Of a DNA stretch of 26,195 nt, positions 1 to 7,052 are shown piece after piece (position 1 is the stretch's first letter; the number at the start of each line of letters is the position of its first letter). Location: assembly GCA_964619125.1 (NCBI GenBank), contig CAZUCA010000046.1, positions 1 to 26,195 on the forward strand. The letters are read 5' to 3'. Origin of the DNA: Owenweeksia sp964619125 (GTDB lineage Bacteria; Bacteroidota; Bacteroidia; Flavobacteriales; Schleiferiaceae). The notes below the pieces were generated by a model. That model was given only the letters and a program-made list of their open reading frames with translations, ran no database searches and was not told the DNA's origin. Both the position numbers and the translations under genes were made by a program.

Positions 1-40
1 ATGCAGGATTAGAGATCCTGATGGGCCCCTTAAGGGATAC

Positions 41-75
41 ACCTTGAAAAGCCCACCCCGACTGTCGTCGGGGCT
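41..75. terminator. GC-rich hairpin, possible terminator of a gene left of the window
   Basis: CCCCGAC (56-62) and GTCGGGG (67-73) form a 7-bp stem around a TGTC loop. It follows ACCTTGAAAAGCC (41-53), which is also the sequence just after the tRNA-Pro on the other strand (156-168, inverted). A T-rich tract (82-90) lies a few bases further on. This suggests the tail of a plus-strand transcript entering from the left, possibly another tRNA. Positions 1-40 hold a small fold (CAGGA/TCCTG) but no RNA gene I can name. Confidence 0.4.
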
Positions 76-81
76 AATGCA

Positions 82-135
82 TTTTTATTTCCGCCTGCGG
101 CTGGCAAGCAAGCTTGCGCCGGGCGGAAATAAAAA
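82..135. repeat. REP-like imperfect palindrome between two terminator hairpins
   Basis: Arms of 14 bp (82-95 and 122-135, TTTTTATTTCCGCC and its complement) enclose a second imperfect stem, CTGGCAAGC against GCTTGCGCCGG. The whole unit is about 54 bp and noncoding. Its right arm overlaps the T-tract of the tRNA-Pro terminator. Palindromes of this size beside tRNA genes are typical of REP-type repeats, but the copy number in this genome is unknown. Confidence 0.55.
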
Positions 136-160
136 AGCCTCACACTTTCGTGTGAGGCTT
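129..160 (-). terminator. Intrinsic terminator of the tRNA cluster
   Basis: AAGCCTCACAC (135-145) and GTGTGAGGCTT (150-160) form a perfect 11-bp stem with a 4-nt loop. Read on the minus strand it is followed by TTTTTT. It starts 8 nt after the 3' end of the tRNA-Pro, so it ends that transcript. Confidence 0.9.
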
Positions 161-167
161 TTCAAGG

Positions 168-242
168 TCGGGGCGGCAGGATTCGAACCTGCGACCTCCT
201 GCTCCCAAAGCAGGCGCGATAACCGGGCTACGCTACGCCCCG
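168..242 (-). tRNA. tRNA-Pro(TGG)
   Basis: The minus strand gives a full cloverleaf of 75 nt. The acceptor CGGGGCG pairs with CGCCCCG and the discriminator is A. The anticodon arm is CCTGC-TTTGGGA-GCAGG with anticodon TGG, and the T arm is GCAGG-TTCGAAT-CCTGC. CCA is not encoded (the next bases read CCT). It is the last gene of a minus-strand cluster and is followed directly by an intrinsic terminator. Confidence 0.96.
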
Positions 243-267
243 AAAGACTCTTTTATATTTTTTTTTT

Positions 268-342
268 GCGACCCCCTGCTCCCAAAGCAGGTGCGATCAC
301 CGGGCGAAGCTTGTCGTGAGCCTGACGAACGGCTACGCCCCG
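268..342 (-). pseudogene. Broken tRNA-Pro copy (5' half) with an inserted repeat
   Basis: This stretch repeats the 5' half of the intact tRNA-Pro at 168-242: the 5' acceptor strand, part of the D arm, and the whole anticodon arm with anticodon TGG. The T arm and 3' acceptor strand are missing and are replaced by a poly-T run on the plus strand (about 258-267). The D arm is interrupted at about 305-331 by some 27 bases (AGCTTGTCGTGAGCCTGACG within it) absent from the intact gene. It cannot fold as a tRNA. It lies between tRNA-Ser and tRNA-Pro in the same transcript. Confidence 0.85.
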
Positions 343-368
343 ATTGACTCCTAAGAGTCGAAATAACA

Positions 369-458
369 TGGCGGTGAGAGCGGGATTCGAACCCGCGGTA
401 CGGTTGCCCGTACGGCAGTTTAGCAAACTACTGGTTTAAGCCACTCACCCATCTCACC
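369..458 (-). tRNA. tRNA-Ser(GCT) with encoded CCA
   Basis: The minus strand folds as a class II tRNA. The acceptor GGTGAGA pairs with TCTCACC and the discriminator is G, as usual for Ser. The anticodon loop carries GCT. The long variable arm CGTACGG-GCAA-CCGTACCG and T arm GCGGG-TTCGAAT-CCCGC are intact. CCA is encoded at 371-369, unlike the neighbouring tRNA-Pro. It is the first gene after the cluster promoter. Confidence 0.97.
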
Positions 459-496
459 ATGTCAACAAAGAACGTTCTCCTTTTCTTTGAGGGGTG

Positions 497-527
497 CAAA
501 TTTAACCAACGCTCATAACTCTGCAAG
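497..527 (-). promoter_or_regulatory. Bacteroidota-type promoter for the tRNA cluster
   Basis: On the minus strand a -33 element CTTG (527-524) is followed after 19 bp by TAAATTTG (504-497), a perfect match to the Bacteroidota -7 consensus TAnnTTTG. It ends 38 bp before the tRNA-Ser 5' end. Confidence 0.75.
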
Positions 528-639
528 TCTTTTGAGTAGATTTTCTCCAAATAAAAATGAAGCTCCTCATTGTCAGCACCCAAATTTTCTCAGCACAATT
601 CTATAACTTGCTATGACCTAAGCTAAACCCATACCGATT

Positions 640-984
640 ATGATTCACTGGCTCCACATTACCGTAGACCGCAGCCTCAACCGCGATATTGAGTTCCTGC
701 TGAAACTCCCCCTTATTCCCAACCGTCACCTCAGCGAACTGGAGGAGTACACCATCGCTCTCTACCGCTCCAATAGCAAACCCCAATCCTACCTGCTCAA
801 AACTGATTCTGACGTCTTCTTTCACTCTTATCGCCCCTACTACGAAAAGCGCTTTAAAACTGAGCTTCCCGATCGCTTTTACCAAATGCCGGCTGGCTAT
901 GAACTGTATTTTGGCTGGGACCACAGCGACGATAAACCGCCGGCCAGCCTAGCAGAACCAGAAGCGGAATCTGAAAAATCTTAG
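640..984 (+). CDS. Small protein of unknown function (first of a paralogous pair)
   Basis: This 114-residue protein has no signal peptide or membrane segment. I do not recognise a family. Its central part reads YLLKTDSDVFF and later MPAGYELYFGWD. The next gene carries YLKTDHPGFF and LPRGYQLVYGTD at matching spacing, so the two are paralogs. The C-terminal tail from about residue 97 is acidic and proline-containing (KPPASLAEPEAESEKS) and is absent from the paralog. The ATG at 640 is the only good start; no strong ribosome binding site is visible, as is common in Bacteroidota. Likely a soluble cytoplasmic protein. Confidence 0.75.
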   Translation: MIHWLHITVDRSLNRDIEFLLKLPLIPNRHLSELEEYTIALYRSNSKPQSYLLKTDSDVFFHSYRPYYEKRFKTELPDRFYQMPAGYELYFGWDHSDDKPPASLAEPEAESEKS

Positions 985-1084
985 GCTCATCAGCCAACCT
1001 TATTCAAAGTAAGCGCGTTATACCCTCACAAAATGCGGAGCATGCTGCTACCCATTATAACCCTTATAACACAACTGCTTGATT

Positions 1085-1405
1085 ATGTCAACCCACAAAC
1101 CGCTTTGGCTTCGCCTTGAACTTAAAGATGGTCACAGTATGAGTGACCAGGCCATAAAAATCCACACCTTTTTTGCCATGCATGAGCACCTTAGCGAACA
1201 AGGACATGCGCTTGCCTATTACCAGCGTGACCATTCCAAACAGCTGGTGGCCTATCTCAAAACCGATCATCCCGGCTTTTTCCAGGCTTGCCAGCAAACC
1301 CTGTCACAGAACTTCACTTTGAAAGAGCTCAACGCCCACTTTGTGTTGCCCCGTGGCTACCAGCTGGTATATGGAACTGACAAACGAGTGGCCAAAGCAG
1401 TGTAG
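1085..1405 (+). CDS. Small protein of unknown function (second of a paralogous pair)
   Basis: This protein has 106 residues from the ATG at 1085; a TTG two codons upstream is a less likely start. It is soluble and lacks a signal peptide. It aligns with the product of 640-984 through the segment (A)YLKTDxxxFF, about 25 variable residues, then F.LP.GY.L.YG.D. The intergenic distance is 100 bp, so they may be separately transcribed. The stop codon lies 2 bp from the convergent 7TM-HD gene and I see no terminator between them. Function unknown. Confidence 0.78.
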   Translation: MSTHKPLWLRLELKDGHSMSDQAIKIHTFFAMHEHLSEQGHALAYYQRDHSKQLVAYLKTDHPGFFQACQQTLSQNFTLKELNAHFVLPRGYQLVYGTDKRVAKAV

Positions 1406-1407
1406 CA

Positions 1408-3540
1408 CTACTCCGGGTATTGTACCCGTACGTGGTAGATGTTCATCAGCATCTTTTTGAAGATCTTTTTGATATCCTTGATCTCCTTCAGGGTAATGTC
1501 GGCATTTTCGAATTGCCCGCTATCCATTTGGTGATCAATGATTCCTTCCACCAGCTTATCGATATTCTGATGATTGGGTTTGTCGAGACTGCGACTGGCG
1601 GCCTCCACCGAATCGGCCATCATCAGGGCGGCGGTTTCCTTGCTAAAAGGCTTTGGCCCGGGGTAGGTAAACTTGGCCAGGTCGAGCTCCTCCTCAGGAA
1701 AGTTTTTAATGTACTGACGGTAAAAGTACATCACCGTGGTAGTGCCGTGGTGCGTACGGATAAAGTCGATAATAGTATCCGGCAGATTATGGCGCTTGGC
1801 CATCTTTATACCCTGGCGCACATGGTTGATAATGATCTGGGCGCTTTCCTCGAATGACAACTCATCATGTGGGTTAAGCCCGGTGCTTTGATTTTCAATA
1901 AAATACATGGGGTTAGCCATCTTACCAATGTCGTGGTAAAGCGCACCAGTGCGTACCAGCAGGGCGTTACCTCCTATTTTAGTAACGGCGGCCTCGGCCA
2001 GGTTGGCCACCTGCATACTGTGCTGAAAGGTACCGGGAGCCTTCTGCCCCAGCTCTCTTAACAGGGGGTTATTAGTATCACTCAGTTCCAGCAGACTGAC
2101 ATCGGAAACAAAGCCAAAGATCTTTTCCTGGAAGTACACCAGCGGAAATGACATCAGGGTGAGAAAGCCGTTGCCGCCAAAAAACGCCAGCACCATCCAG
2201 TTGATATTATCCAGGGAACCCTCCTGCATAATGGCCAGGCTCAGGTAGGAAAGGCAATATACCAGAATGATTTTAGCAGCGGTAAAAAAGAGCTGGCTAC
2301 GCTTGTAGAGATCAGTGACCAGCACAATGGAGAAGACCCCGGCCACAAACTGCAGAAACACAAACTCAAAACTGTTGGGCACCATAAAGCCGGCAATCAG
2401 CACCGCCACCATATTAACAAACAAGGCCAGGCGGGTATCAAAAAAGGAGCGCATGGTGATGGGCAGAATGGTAAAGGGGATCAGGTATACAAAGTGCACT
2501 TCAAAATTGAGCATAATCCGTACCAGGCTGGTTATAAACAAGATATTGACCAGGATAAAGGTGATCTTGGAAATATCCTCCATCACTTCCTTGCGAAACT
2601 GCATCAGAAAGATGTAGAGTACCGAAAAGAGTATCAGTACCTGCAGGGTTTGGGCTGCGAGGATAAAAAGAAAGCCGGCGCCTCCACTGAATGAGCCCTC
2701 AAAGGTACTGCGCAGCGAATTGAGCTTGGCATACTTTTCATCATCCACCAGGTTACCTTTAAAGATGATCAACTCTCCCTTTTGCACCTTGCCCCGGGTG
2801 GGGAGAATATCGTCGAGCTCACTCTGAAGGAAATTGCGGGTAAGCTCTTCATTGTAGGCAATATTGTACTGCAACTCCGCCTGCAGCAGGGGAACCATAA
2901 AGTTTTCCTCGGCCGCGGTAGCTTCGGTAAAGGCCTCGCGTACCTGCTGGCTCGCCTCGCGGATAGTGAGAAAGTCTTCCAGGGTTACCAGGGTATTCAC
3001 CCCGTCCTGCTTTAGCATTACATCGCCATAGTTCTGAATCTCCTCATCAAGTGGCTGCAGGATGCCCTGGTTAAACAGTCTGCCCAGTAAATTCCGTCCC
3101 AGGTTCTGAAGCTCACGCCGATGCTCAGCACTGAGGTTAAGTTTGGGTGCCTTCTCCCCTTCTGCCGGTCCTGCCGAATTGCGGGCAATAGAGTCGCGGC
3201 GTGCCTGCGCTTTTTTCTCCTCACGCCAGGCATTTTCAATCGCATCCTCAAATTGCACCAGGGCATTTTCGGCCACCTCCTTATTCTTACTGAGGAATAT
3301 GGTGCGGTTACTGCGCTTATTGGCCCGCTCCTCTGCCAGCTCCTCCTCCGACTTCAGTACCGGAAAATCATAGGGCGCCACCAGGTCGTCATACAACCAG
3401 GGTTTACCCTTTTGAAACTCGTACTTAAACTTGGTTTCACGGGGGCTGATGTACACCACAAAGGCCACCGAAATGGCAAAGAGTACAAGGCCGGCAATAG
3501 AGGTTTGGTGATTTTGCAGGTAAAGCAGTAGCTTCTTCAT
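1408..3540 (-). CDS. pgpH: 7TM-HD phosphohydrolase, PgpH-type (probable cyclic-di-AMP phosphodiesterase)
   Basis: This 710-residue membrane protein has the layout of the 7TMR-HD family: one N-terminal membrane segment (about 15-32), an extracytoplasmic domain (about 35-280), a bundle of membrane helices (about 285-475), and a cytoplasmic HD domain (about 490-700). HD residues seen include H507, the YHDIGK motif (H536/D537), H597/H598 and D643 in MADSVEAASR. Bacterial PgpH proteins of this layout hydrolyse cyclic di-AMP; that activity here is inference. I chose the ATG at 3540 because an in-frame upstream extension to 3627 runs across a strong promoter (3557-3588). It is divergent from the thiolase gene. 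Confidence 0.9.
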   Translation of the reverse strand: MKKLLLYLQNHQTSIAGLVLFAISVAFVVYISPRETKFKYEFQKGKPWLYDDLVAPYDFPVLKSEEELAEERANKRSNRTIFLSKNKEVAENALVQFEDAIENAWREEKKAQARRDSIARNSAGPAEGEKAPKLNLSAEHRRELQNLGRNLLGRLFNQGILQPLDEEIQNYGDVMLKQDGVNTLVTLEDFLTIREASQQVREAFTEATAAEENFMVPLLQAELQYNIAYNEELTRNFLQSELDDILPTRGKVQKGELIIFKGNLVDDEKYAKLNSLRSTFEGSFSGGAGFLFILAAQTLQVLILFSVLYIFLMQFRKEVMEDISKITFILVNILFITSLVRIMLNFEVHFVYLIPFTILPITMRSFFDTRLALFVNMVAVLIAGFMVPNSFEFVFLQFVAGVFSIVLVTDLYKRSQLFFTAAKIILVYCLSYLSLAIMQEGSLDNINWMVLAFFGGNGFLTLMSFPLVYFQEKIFGFVSDVSLLELSDTNNPLLRELGQKAPGTFQHSMQVANLAEAAVTKIGGNALLVRTGALYHDIGKMANPMYFIENQSTGLNPHDELSFEESAQIIINHVRQGIKMAKRHNLPDTIIDFIRTHHGTTTVMYFYRQYIKNFPEEELDLAKFTYPGPKPFSKETAALMMADSVEAASRSLDKPNHQNIDKLVEGIIDHQMDSGQFENADITLKEIKDIKKIFKKMLMNIYHVRVQYPE

Positions 3541-3556
3541 AGTTGGAAATCGCACC

Positions 3557-3588
3557 CAAAAATAGGCATAAAGGGCCACCACGCCAAT
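3557..3588 (-). promoter_or_regulatory. Bacteroidota-type promoter of the 7TM-HD gene
   Basis: On the minus strand ATTG (3588-3585) is followed after 20 bp by TATTTTTG (3564-3557), matching the -33/-7 consensus TTTG-N19-21-TAnnTTTG at almost every position. It ends 16 bp before the ATG at 3540, implying a very short leader, and it fixes the start codon of that gene. Confidence 0.7.
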
Positions 3589-3643
3589 TCGCTCCATTTT
3601 ATTGTATTTTCGCGGTTCTGAACGCATAAAAATTCCCAGCTAT

Positions 3644-4819
3644 ATGAAAGAAGTGGTGATAGTATCTGCCGTACGTACTCCCATCGGGAGCTTTGGTGGA
3701 GCTTTATCAAAAATTCCGGCTACCCAACTGGGAGCCATCGCTATAAAAGGTGCCATTGAAAAAGCCGGCATCGACCCCAATGAAGTACAGGAAGTATTAA
3801 TGGGTAACGTTTTGCAGGCTGGCGAAGGCCAGGCCCCTGCCCGCCAGGCTGCCCTTGGTGCCGGCCTGAGCGAAAATGTGCCCTGCACCACCGTAAACAA
3901 GGTGTGCAGCAGCGGTATGAAGGCCATTATGCAGGCGGCCCAGGCCATCATGCTGGGCGACGCCGAGGTGGTAGTAGCCGGTGGTATGGAAAATATGAGC
4001 ATGGTGCCCCACTACCTCAACGGAAGAGACGGACAGAAACTGGGTGACATCAAAGCTATCGACGGTCTTTTAAAGGACGGATTGATGGATGTGTACAACG
4101 GTATCCACATGGGTAACTGTGCCGAGATGTGTGCCAGGGAAAATAATTTCAGCCGCGAAGAGCAGGATGAATTTGCCATGGAAAGCTACCGCCGCAGTGC
4201 CGCTGCCTGGGAAGCGGGCCGCTTTAACGACGAGGTGGTGCCCGTAAAAGTACCACAGCGCAAGGGTGACCCCATTGAAATCGTTGAAGATGAGGATTTC
4301 CGTAAGGTGAATTTCGACAAGGTGCCCCAACTGCGCCCGGTATTTGACAAGGAGGGTACGGTAACCGCTGCCAATGCCTCTAACATCAATGATGGCGCTG
4401 CTGCCCTGGTGCTGATGAGCGCCGAAAAAGCCCAGGCCCTGGGCCTTAAGCCTCTGGCTAAAATTTCCGGCTACGCCGATGCCGCCCAGGCTTCTGAATG
4501 GTTCACTACCTCTCCTGCCAAAGCAGTGCCCCGCGCTATTGAAAAAGCGGGCCTTAAAAAAGATGATATCCAGTACTACGAGCTCAACGAAGCTTTTTCA
4601 GTAGTGGGCCTCGCCAACATGAAGCTTTTGGGTATTACGAAAGAGCAAACCAATGTTAATGGTGGCGCCGTTTCTATCGGTCACCCCCTGGGATGTAGTG
4701 GTGCCCGCATCATTGTAACCCTGATGAACGTACTGAAACAAAATAATGCCAGGTACGGCGCTGCCGGAATTTGCAACGGTGGTGGCGGTGCTTCGGCTAT
4801 GGTTATTGAGTCACTCTAG
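3644..4819 (+). CDS. Acetyl-CoA C-acetyltransferase (thiolase)
   Basis: This 391-residue thiolase condenses or cleaves acetoacetyl-CoA and acetyl-CoA. Length and motifs are those of the biosynthetic AtoB/ThlA type. It starts MKEVVIVSAVRTPIGSF. The nucleophile is C88 in NKVCSSGMKA, GGMENMS follows, NEAFSVVGLANM is present, the catalytic histidine is H347 in SIGHPLGCSGAR, and C377 lies in CNGGGGASAM. I chose the ATG at 3644 because family homology begins there; the open frame extends upstream to 3602. The NlpC/P60 gene begins 12 bp downstream and is probably cotranscribed. A hydratase or dehydrogenase partner is not in the window. Confidence 0.96.
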   Translation: MKEVVIVSAVRTPIGSFGGALSKIPATQLGAIAIKGAIEKAGIDPNEVQEVLMGNVLQAGEGQAPARQAALGAGLSENVPCTTVNKVCSSGMKAIMQAAQAIMLGDAEVVVAGGMENMSMVPHYLNGRDGQKLGDIKAIDGLLKDGLMDVYNGIHMGNCAEMCARENNFSREEQDEFAMESYRRSAAAWEAGRFNDEVVPVKVPQRKGDPIEIVEDEDFRKVNFDKVPQLRPVFDKEGTVTAANASNINDGAAALVLMSAEKAQALGLKPLAKISGYADAAQASEWFTTSPAKAVPRAIEKAGLKKDDIQYYELNEAFSVVGLANMKLLGITKEQTNVNGGAVSIGHPLGCSGARIIVTLMNVLKQNNARYGAAGICNGGGGASAMVIESL

Positions 4820-4831
4820 TTCATTAGATTC

Positions 4832-5611
4832 ATGCAATACGGTGTTTGCGGGCTGAGCGCCATCCCCATGCGAAAGGAGCCTTCCGATCCCTCGGAAATG
4901 GTTAACCAGGTATTATTTGGTGAAACCTTCCAGGTACTGGAGTATACCAAAAAGTGGGCGCTGATACTTCTGGCGCACGATGGTTACGAAGGCTGGGTGG
5001 ATATAAAGCAGGTAATTCCCTGTAGTGAAGACTATTTTAACAGTCACAACAGCCAGCAAGCTACTATTGCCAGTGAACTAATTGATCTGGTGTCTCACCA
5101 AACATCAGCAGAGTTGTTCCCGGTATTCCTGGGTTCAACTCTGCCCTTTTTTAACGTCGAACAGCAGGAACTTAAAATTGACGACGACACTTACAACTAC
5201 AGGGGTGATGTGGTGAGTGGTATCGGCTCCCGCGAAATGCTGGTTGAGCAAGCTTACAAATATATCAACGCGCCCTACCTATGGGGCGGAAGAACGCCGG
5301 CCGGCATTGACTGCAGCGGACTCACTCAAATGGTTTACCGCCTTTGCGGGCACGCTCTCCCCCGCGACAGTAAAGACCAGGCTACCCTGGGTGAAACCCT
5401 CAGCTTTATTGAAGAAAGTGAACCCGGTGATTTGGCATTCTTCGATAATGAGGAAGGTCAGATCATTCACGTGGGTATTATCCTCCAGGATAATTTTATT
5501 CTTCACGCTCATGGCCAGGTACGCATCGATCTGCTTGACCAATCGGGCATCTTCAACCGCCAGCGCCGCACCCACACCCATAAACTGCGGGTAATCAAGA
5601 AGCTTTTTTAA
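4832..5611 (+). CDS. C40 family cysteine peptidase (SH3 + NlpC/P60)
   Basis: This is a 259-residue protein. The N-terminal part (about 1-65) resembles a bacterial SH3 domain, with WALILLAHDGYEGWVDIKQV. The C-terminal NlpC/P60 domain (about 130-255) has YLWGGRTPAGIDCSGLTQ with catalytic C161, H213 in IIHVGIIL, and a third polar residue near H225/H227 (LHAHG). Members cleave peptide stems of peptidoglycan, typically gamma-D-Glu to diamino acid bonds. No signal peptide is visible, so it may act on recycled muropeptides inside the cell, or the true start may lie elsewhere. It follows the thiolase by 12 bp. Confidence 0.92.
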   Translation: MQYGVCGLSAIPMRKEPSDPSEMVNQVLFGETFQVLEYTKKWALILLAHDGYEGWVDIKQVIPCSEDYFNSHNSQQATIASELIDLVSHQTSAELFPVFLGSTLPFFNVEQQELKIDDDTYNYRGDVVSGIGSREMLVEQAYKYINAPYLWGGRTPAGIDCSGLTQMVYRLCGHALPRDSKDQATLGETLSFIEESEPGDLAFFDNEEGQIIHVGIILQDNFILHAHGQVRIDLLDQSGIFNRQRRTHTHKLRVIKKLF

Positions 5612-5643
5612 TATTTCGTTGAAAAGTTTTGGCTAAGCTCCTG

Positions 5644-5669
5644 AATTACAATTAGCAATACTTGTAATT
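5644..5669. promoter_or_regulatory. Inverted repeat upstream of the UmuD-like gene (candidate operator)
   Basis: AATTACAA (5644-5651) and TTGTAATT (5662-5669) are perfect 8-bp inverted arms separated by 10 bp, centred about 46 bp before the ATG at 5703. The right arm runs into TAATTTTA (5665-5672), which resembles a -7 box (TAnnTTTG). A repressor bound here would cover the promoter. Whether it is an SOS operator is unknown. Confidence 0.5.
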
Positions 5670-5702
5670 TTAGTGAACCAATTCAAAGAACAGTAGCAGA
5701 GT

Positions 5703-6131
5703 ATGAAGGTGACCGAAATTCTTTCAATCGATGATGCCGACGGGGTGGGCATTCCTTTTTACGATGTAAGTGTTGCCGCGGGTTCACCGGCCTATATTCC
5801 CACTTACTTCGAATCTACCATAAATGTAAGCGAAGAGCTGATCCGCAATAAAAAAACTACCTTTTGCGTACGGGTAAACGGTCAGTCGATGGTGGATGCC
5901 GGCATTGATGACGGCGACCTGCTTATTGTTGATAAAAGCATTGAACCGGCCAACAACAACATTGTACTTGCTGTTATAGATGGCCATTACACCGTAAAAA
6001 GACTTTACAAGAGAGGTGAGGATCTTTTTTTACAACCGGAAAACAAGGTTTACGATCCTATTAAAATCACCCCTTTTATGGATTTCAGGATATGGGGTGT
6101 GGTTACCGGCCTCATCAAGAAACTACTGTAA
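5703..6131 (+). CDS. umuD: UmuD-like S24 peptidase (SOS mutagenesis protein), no UmuC partner
   Basis: This 142-residue protein matches UmuD in length and layout. A26-G27 in VSVAAGSPAYIP fits the self-cleavage bond, S62 in VNGQSMVDAGI is the nucleophile and K99 in HYTVKRLY the general base. E. coli UmuD has its cleavage site at 24-25, S60 and K97, a uniform offset of two. There is no DNA-binding domain, which rules out LexA or a phage repressor. UmuD normally works with UmuC as polymerase V, but here the next feature is a terminator and no polymerase gene follows, so it is an orphan in this window. An inverted repeat at 5644-5669 may control it. Confidence 0.88.
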   Translation: MKVTEILSIDDADGVGIPFYDVSVAAGSPAYIPTYFESTINVSEELIRNKKTTFCVRVNGQSMVDAGIDDGDLLIVDKSIEPANNNIVLAVIDGHYTVKRLYKRGEDLFLQPENKVYDPIKITPFMDFRIWGVVTGLIKKLL

Positions 6132-6153
6132 TTCCTCCAGAATTATTGATGTA

Positions 6154-6193
6154 AAAAGGCCCCGCTGGTAGCTACCAGCGGGGCCTTTTGTTT
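6154..6193. terminator. Bidirectional terminator between umuD and the DUF4382 gene
   Basis: An 18-bp perfectly self-complementary arm (AAAAGGCCCCGCTGGTAG) and its complement form 6154-6189. T-runs at the end on each strand make it a terminator in both directions. The genes on both sides converge on it. Confidence 0.93.
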
Positions 6194-6212
6194 GGTTGGG
6201 TTTACAGTGATA

Positions 6213-7019
6213 TTAGAATTTAATGGTATCCGTACGGGTTACCGCTCCCTGAGTTACCACTACGCCACTAAGCGACTGCTGTGTGTAAGGCGCCAGGGGA
6301 TCGGCAGTGATATCGTAGCTGGCAGGCTGCAGGCCTGACATCAGGAAGTAGCCACTTACGGTATCTGCGTAAGCCGTAGCGGTATCACCGGCAGCATTAT
6401 AGGCCATAACCAGTGCTTCCGCGTCTACCGGGTCGATATAACCATCAATGGATCCGGTAGTATTTTTAGTAAATACCTTTATTACCGGTTTGAGGTTATA
6501 GCCGCCGTTTCCTTTGGCTACCACAGAGCGCGAGGCATCAAAATCGAGCCAGAACTCATATACCAAACCGGGCTCGAGGTCATAATGCACCTGCAGTTTA
6601 AGACCGGACTGCTGAGCAGAAGGAGTACTAAGGGCAATGCTATCGCCATTCACTACTACACTGTTGTCGTCGCCAAGGATCAGACGAATCTGGCTCAGTC
6701 TGCCGGCAGGAACCTCATCTTCAGCAAAGAGGGTGTCAAGCCCATTCTGGAAGTCGAGCAGGTTGTAAATACCGGGCTGAATATTATCGATATCCTCCCA
6801 GCCACCGTTGGCGGAAGTGGTGTCATCATCATCGCCAATATGCACCCGCACCGCTTCAATTTCCACGTACACTGCGTCATAGTTTACCGGGGCATCGGTA
6901 AGATTAAACTTAAGTGTAGCGGGAGCCTGGCTGGCCGTGTCGTCCTTGCTGTCTTCACAAGCCACTATGGCCGTTGTCGCTGCCAATACCATGGCGAGTT
7001 TCCAAATCTGTCGTTTCAT
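6213..7019 (-). CDS. DUF4382 domain lipoprotein
   Basis: This is a 268-residue predicted lipoprotein: a basic N-terminus, a hydrophobic stretch and AIVACED with lipidated C21. The body from about residue 35 (ATLKFNLTDAPVNYDAVYVEIEAVRV) is typical of DUF4382. Next come an acidic loop HIGDDDDTT, GIYNLLDFQNG, and PAGRLSQIRLILG. The last 75 residues look like a second beta-sandwich of the carboxypeptidase-regulatory kind (GSIDGYIDP...GYFLMSGLQPASYDITADP). The family's function is unknown; such proteins sit in the envelope. It lies 33 bp downstream of the OmpA-like gene on the same strand and is probably cotranscribed. Confidence 0.87.
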   Translation of the reverse strand: MKRQIWKLAMVLAATTAIVACEDSKDDTASQAPATLKFNLTDAPVNYDAVYVEIEAVRVHIGDDDDTTSANGGWEDIDNIQPGIYNLLDFQNGLDTLFAEDEVPAGRLSQIRLILGDDNSVVVNGDSIALSTPSAQQSGLKLQVHYDLEPGLVYEFWLDFDASRSVVAKGNGGYNLKPVIKVFTKNTTGSIDGYIDPVDAEALVMAYNAAGDTATAYADTVSGYFLMSGLQPASYDITADPLAPYTQQSLSGVVVTQGAVTRTDTIKF

Positions 7020-7052
7020 AATAGAGTTGATTTGTGGTTATTAAAAATTGAA

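Noticed and set aside
5..21. Fold CAGGA-7 nt-TCCTG resembling an anticodon or T arm at the very start
   Set aside because: No matching D arm, T loop consensus or acceptor can be found within the available bases on either strand.
44..319. 91-residue plus-strand open frame
   Set aside because: It runs through the terminator, the tRNA-Pro and its broken copy on the other strand; the frame is a by-product of GC-rich RNA genes.
1408..3627. Longer start for the 7TM-HD protein at 3627
   Set aside because: The extra 29 residues cover a near-perfect promoter and lack family similarity; the ATG at 3540 gives the normal N-terminal membrane segment.
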